DNA of 8,416 nt, taken from positions 1 to 8,416 of the forward strand of contig RFJD01000360.1 in assembly GCA_003695015.1 (NCBI GenBank), given 5' to 3'. A program made the translations under genes and the position numbers. Shown here one piece after another: positions 5,654 to 8,416 of this stretch. The first letter of the stretch is position 1. The number at the start of each line of letters is the position of its first letter. Below the pieces are notes generated by a model. That model saw only the letters and a list, made by a program, of their open reading frames with translations, searched no databases and was not told the DNA's origin. This DNA comes from Verrucomicrobiota bacterium (lineage in GTDB: Bacteria > Verrucomicrobiota > Verrucomicrobiia > Limisphaerales > J093).

Positions 5654-6565
5654 ATGAGTCTGTTCGATCGGATCAAACGAGGGTTGCAGAAGACCCAGGC
5701 GCGTTTGTCCCACGAGATCAAACGCATCGTCACCCGTTCGCCCAAGCTGGACGCCGCCAGCCTCGAAGAGCTGGAGGCGGCCCTGCTGGCGGCGGATTTC
5801 GGCGTCCGGCTGACGACGCAAATCGTCGAGGCCGTCCGCCGGGGCTACGAAACCCAGGGCCGCAGCGGGCTGGACGTGTTCGAGATCGCCCGCCGCGAGG
5901 TTCAGGCCGCCTTCGGCGATCAGGACAACCGGCTGGTCCGCGCTCCCGAGGGGTTGACCGTGGTCTCGCTGGTGGGGGTGAACGGCACCGGCAAAACCAC
6001 CACCAGCGCCAAGCTCGCCCACCGCGTCCAAGAAGAAGGGCTCCAGGCCGTCCTGGCCGCCTGCGACACCTTCCGCGCCGCGGCCATCGAGCAGCTCAAG
6101 CTCTGGGGCGAACGGCTCGGCGTCCCCGTGGTGGCCGGCCGTTACGGGGCCGACCCCGCCGCGGTGGCGCACGACGCCATCACTGCCGCCCAAGCCCGCG
6201 GGGCCGATTATCTCTTCGTGGACACCGCCGGCCGGCTGCACACCAAGAACAACCTCATGCAGGAGCTGCAGAAGGTTCACCGGGTCATGGGCCGCAAGCT
6301 GCCCGGCGCCCCGCACGAAGTTCTGCTGGTGCTGGACGCCACCACCGGGATGAACGCGCTGAACCAAGCCCGCGAATTCCACAAGGCCGTGTCGCTCACC
6401 GGACTGGTCATCACCAAGCTCGACGGCACCAGCCGCGGCGGCATGGCGGTCGCCATCCAGAAGGAGCTGGGGCTGCCCATCAAGTTCATCGGCGTCGGCG
6501 AACAGGCGGACGATCTCCAGCCGTTCGATCCCGCGGCCTACGCCGAGGCGCTTTTCGCCGAATAA
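5654..6565 (+). CDS. ftsY: Signal recognition particle receptor FtsY
   Basis: FtsY is the membrane-associated SRP-receptor GTPase that docks Ffh-ribosome complexes at the translocon. The 303 residues begin directly with the amphipathic membrane-targeting helix (MSLFDRIKRGLQ) and the N-domain, so the long acidic A domain of E. coli FtsY is absent, as in many bacteria. GTPase motifs are in order: G1 GVNGTGKTT (108-116), DTFRAAA (138-144), DTAGR (190-194), TKLDG (254-258) and the closing GVGEQADDL (280-288), which separates FtsY from Ffh; there is also no Met-rich M domain. The start is clear because the next upstream frame ends 11 bp before. It lies 12 bp ahead of ribD and is probably co-transcribed with nusB and the PHP gene. 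No anomaly seen in catalytic residues. Confidence 0.97.
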   Translation: MSLFDRIKRGLQKTQARLSHEIKRIVTRSPKLDAASLEELEAALLAADFGVRLTTQIVEAVRRGYETQGRSGLDVFEIARREVQAAFGDQDNRLVRAPEGLTVVSLVGVNGTGKTTTSAKLAHRVQEEGLQAVLAACDTFRAAAIEQLKLWGERLGVPVVAGRYGADPAAVAHDAITAAQARGADYLFVDTAGRLHTKNNLMQELQKVHRVMGRKLPGAPHEVLLVLDATTGMNALNQAREFHKAVSLTGLVITKLDGTSRGGMAVAIQKELGLPIKFIGVGEQADDLQPFDPAAYAEALFAE

Positions 6566-6577
6566 CCCGCCTGCGCC

Positions 6578-7702
6578 ATGGCCGACCCCGCGGCCCAGGA
6601 TGCCCTTTGGATGCGCCGGGCGCTCCGGCTGGCCCGTCGGGGATGGGGTCGGACCGCGCCCAATCCAATGGTCGGGGCGGTGTTGGTCCGCGATGGCCGG
6701 CTCATCGGCCAGGGATGGCATCACGGCGCCGGCCTGCCGCACGCGGAAATTGAGGCCATCCAGGACGCCCGCCGGCGCGGCGAACGGCTCCGGGGCGCCA
6801 CGCTGTATGTCACGCTGGAACCCTGCAGCACCCATGGCCGCACCGCGCCATGCACCGAAGCCATCCTGGCAGCCGGCCTCCGGCGCGTGGTCGTCGGCGC
6901 CATCGACCCCAACCCCGCCCATGCCGGCCGCGGGGTGGCAATCCTTCGCCAGGCCGGCGTCGAGGTCCAAACCGGCGTGCTGGCCGCCGAAGCCGCCCGG
7001 CTCAACGAGGCGTTCAATCATTGGATCGTCCACCGGACCCCGTTCGTGACCCTGAAGGTCGCCATGAGCTTGGACGGCCGGATCGCCACGCGCACGGGCG
7101 AATCCAAGTGGTTGACCGGTGAAGCCGCCCGGCGTTGGGCCATGCGCGGCCGGGCCGGAGCCGATGCCGTTCTGGTGGGCGTCAACACGGTGTTGGCGGA
7201 CGATCCCGCCCTGACGGTGCGCGGTTTCGCCAAGCCGCGGCCGCCGTGGCGGGTGGTCCTCGACTCGCAAGCCCGCACGCCCTTGAACGCCCGGCTGGTC
7301 ACGGACGACTTGGCCGCCCGCACCTTGGTGGTCGTCACCCGCCGGGCCCCGACCGAACGCGTGCGGCGCCTGCGGGAAAGAGTCCAGGTCTGGCAGGCGC
7401 CCTCGCGCGGCGGACGGGTCGAGCTGGGCGCCCTGCTGCGGCACTTGGGCGGACTCGAGGTGACGCACCTCTGGGTCGAGGGCGGCGGGCAGGTCCATGC
7501 GGCCTTTCTGGAAGCCGGCCTGGCGCACCGGTTGTGGGCTTTTTATGCCCCGTTGATCCTCGGCGGCGAAAGTGCCCCGCGCGCCGTGGCGGGCAAGGGT
7601 CTCCGGTTTCCGGATCAGGCCGTCCGGCTATCGGAGGTCGAGTCGCGCCGCCTCGGTCCGGACCTTTGGGTGAGCGGGCGGCTGGAGGCGCCCCGCGGCT
7701 GA
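6578..7702 (+). CDS. ribD: Bifunctional riboflavin deaminase/reductase RibD
   Basis: RibD catalyses two consecutive steps of riboflavin synthesis in the cytoplasm: deamination of the pyrimidine made by GTP cyclohydrolase II, then NADPH-dependent reduction of its ribosyl side chain. The N-terminal deaminase domain (about 1-150) has APNPMVGAV (27-35), the zinc ligand and catalytic pair HAE (His55, Glu57), and EPCSTHGRTAPC with zinc ligands Cys83 and Cys92. The C-terminal reductase domain (about 155-370) has VTLKVAMSLDGRIAT, GVNTVLADDP and WVEGGG, as expected of the dihydrofolate-reductase-like fold. The 374 residues match the usual length, so both activities should be intact. It lies 12 bp after ftsY and ends the rightward run. 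The rest of the rib pathway is not in the window, and no FMN riboswitch precedes the operon. Confidence 0.96.
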   Translation: MADPAAQDALWMRRALRLARRGWGRTAPNPMVGAVLVRDGRLIGQGWHHGAGLPHAEIEAIQDARRRGERLRGATLYVTLEPCSTHGRTAPCTEAILAAGLRRVVVGAIDPNPAHAGRGVAILRQAGVEVQTGVLAAEAARLNEAFNHWIVHRTPFVTLKVAMSLDGRIATRTGESKWLTGEAARRWAMRGRAGADAVLVGVNTVLADDPALTVRGFAKPRPPWRVVLDSQARTPLNARLVTDDLAARTLVVVTRRAPTERVRRLRERVQVWQAPSRGGRVELGALLRHLGGLEVTHLWVEGGGQVHAAFLEAGLAHRLWAFYAPLILGGESAPRAVAGKGLRFPDQAVRLSEVESRRLGPDLWVSGRLEAPRG

Positions 7703-7707
7703 GGCTT

Positions 7708-7724
7708 GGCGGAGGCCTTCCGCC
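7708..7724 (+). repeat. Small GC hairpin after ribD
   Basis: GGCGGA, loop GGCCT and TCCGCC form a 6-bp stem starting six bases after the ribD stop. No U-tract follows, so it is not a standard intrinsic terminator, though it could pause polymerase or protect the 3' end. GGCCTTCCG, part of this hairpin (7714-7722), recurs as a direct repeat at 7738-7746. The whole gap between ribD and the next gene is only 75 bp, and no promoter could be recognised in it. Confidence 0.3.
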
Positions 7725-7777
7725 CCGAAAGCTTGCTGGCCTTCCGGCATCGAAGTTGCTCAAGCTCCCCTTTGCTA

Positions 7778-8416
7778 ATGCAGGCCATGTTTCTTCGGCA
7801 TGAGGCGCCGGCGCCGCCGGCGCATGCGGGGCGCAGCTGGCGGTCGTGCGGGTGGTGGGCCGGTCTCCTTCTCGAGGCCGCGCTCGCCACCGGCGTCCAC
7901 GGAGCGGCGGACTTCACCCTCGGCATCGAAGCCGGTTCTCCGGAAGCGCTTCCACTGGTCCGGCACGAGGAACCGTGGCGGTTCTTCGAGGGCCGGACCG
8001 AACCGCCGGGCGACTGGGCCACCCGCCCGGACGCCGAACTGCCGGCCGGTTGGCAGGAAGCGTCCGGAGGCTTTGGCTACGGCGATGCCGGTTTCCCGGG
8101 CGAGAACACGCCACTGCCGGGCATGCGCGGCAACTTCACCAGCCTGTATGTCCGGCGCGAGTTCGTCGCGGCCGACCCGCCGGCGGGCGACTGGCGGCTG
8201 CAGTTGACGGTGGATTTCGACGACGGCTTCGTCGCGTACCTGGACGGCGTCGAGGTGGCCCGGCAGAACGTGGAGGGCGCACCCGGGCAGCCGGTTCCCT
8301 TCAACGGCACGGCCGCCGGTTCCCATGAAGGGTCCTGTTGCAACGCGCCGACCTCGCCGCCAACCGTCATCGATCTGGGGCCGGCGGCCGATCTGGTCAG
8401 CCCCGGGCGACACGTC
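7778..8416 (+). CDS. Secreted beta-sandwich protein, lamin-tail/CotH type (partial)
   Basis: The frame is open from ATG 7778 to the window end (213 codons, no stop). An Arg/Pro-rich n-region leads into a hydrophobic core, WWAGLLLEAALATGV, with likely signal cleavage near HGAA (41-44), so the protein is exported. Residues about 60-213 contain EPWRFFEG, GGFGYGD (97-103), TSLYVRREF (121-129), DFDDGFVAYLDGVEVAR (146-162), then VIDLG and SPGRHV. This is the galactose-binding-like beta-sandwich module that I recognise near the start of many large lamin-tail/CotH-type exported proteins of Verrucomicrobiota and Planctomycetota. What the module binds is not known to me. The rest of the protein, which would show a CotH kinase-like domain, lamin-tail domain or sorting signal, is outside the window. 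There is no clear ribosome binding site; ATG 7787 is an equally possible start. Confidence 0.72.
   Translation, partial: MQAMFLRHEAPAPPAHAGRSWRSCGWWAGLLLEAALATGVHGAADFTLGIEAGSPEALPLVRHEEPWRFFEGRTEPPGDWATRPDAELPAGWQEASGGFGYGDAGFPGENTPLPGMRGNFTSLYVRREFVAADPPAGDWRLQLTVDFDDGFVAYLDGVEVARQNVEGAPGQPVPFNGTAAGSHEGSCCNAPTSPPTVIDLGPAADLVSPGRHV

Noticed and set aside
5582..7528. 648-codon minus-strand open frame opposite ftsY and ribD
   Set aside because: Gly/Ala/His-rich low-information sequence with no family motif, spanning two well-identified genes on the other strand; a high-GC shadow.
7703..7777. Terminator or promoter after ribD
   Set aside because: Only a 6-bp hairpin without a U-tract and a 9-bp direct repeat are visible; neither supports a terminator, and no -35/-10 pair stands out.

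Overview
The window is high-GC DNA of bacterial type, with densely packed genes and weak or missing Shine-Dalgarno sequences. Gene content points to Verrucomicrobiota or a related PVC lineage: a truncated exported protein at the right edge resembles the large lamin-tail/CotH-type proteins common there, a tandem pair of unusual thymidylate-kinase-like proteins is present, and nusB, a PHP exonuclease gene, ftsY and ribD are clustered. The phylum assignment is inference. No mobile element, CRISPR array, tRNA or rRNA was seen.

Left edge (1-1651): a minus-strand gene begins at 111 and runs off the window. Its 37 visible residues look like the start of NapD, the chaperone of periplasmic nitrate reductase. 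Diverging from it is an outer-membrane beta-barrel of the alginate-export family (315-1568), closed by a convincing intrinsic terminator (1619-1651). The region between them holds two perfect TTGAC-N4-GTCAA palindromes (168-181 and 265-278), the pattern of CRP/FNR/DNR-type regulators. Together these suggest an anaerobically or nitrogen-oxide controlled nitrate-respiration locus extending to the left of the window, with the barrel as its possible outer-membrane channel.

Centre (1729-4182, minus strand): three close or overlapping genes are read leftward. Two are paralogous thymidylate-kinase-like P-loop proteins that overlap by 11 bp; the third is a ROK-family sugar kinase, probably a glucokinase. 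The second kinase paralogue has Arg instead of the invariant Walker A Lys.

Right (4297-7702, plus strand): a tight housekeeping run of nusB, a PHP-domain phosphoesterase (TrpH/YciV/RNase AM type), ftsY and ribD, with gaps of 11-17 bp. It links rRNA antitermination and probably rRNA maturation, membrane protein targeting and riboflavin synthesis. After a 75-bp gap, a secreted beta-sandwich protein starts at 7778 and is cut by the window end.
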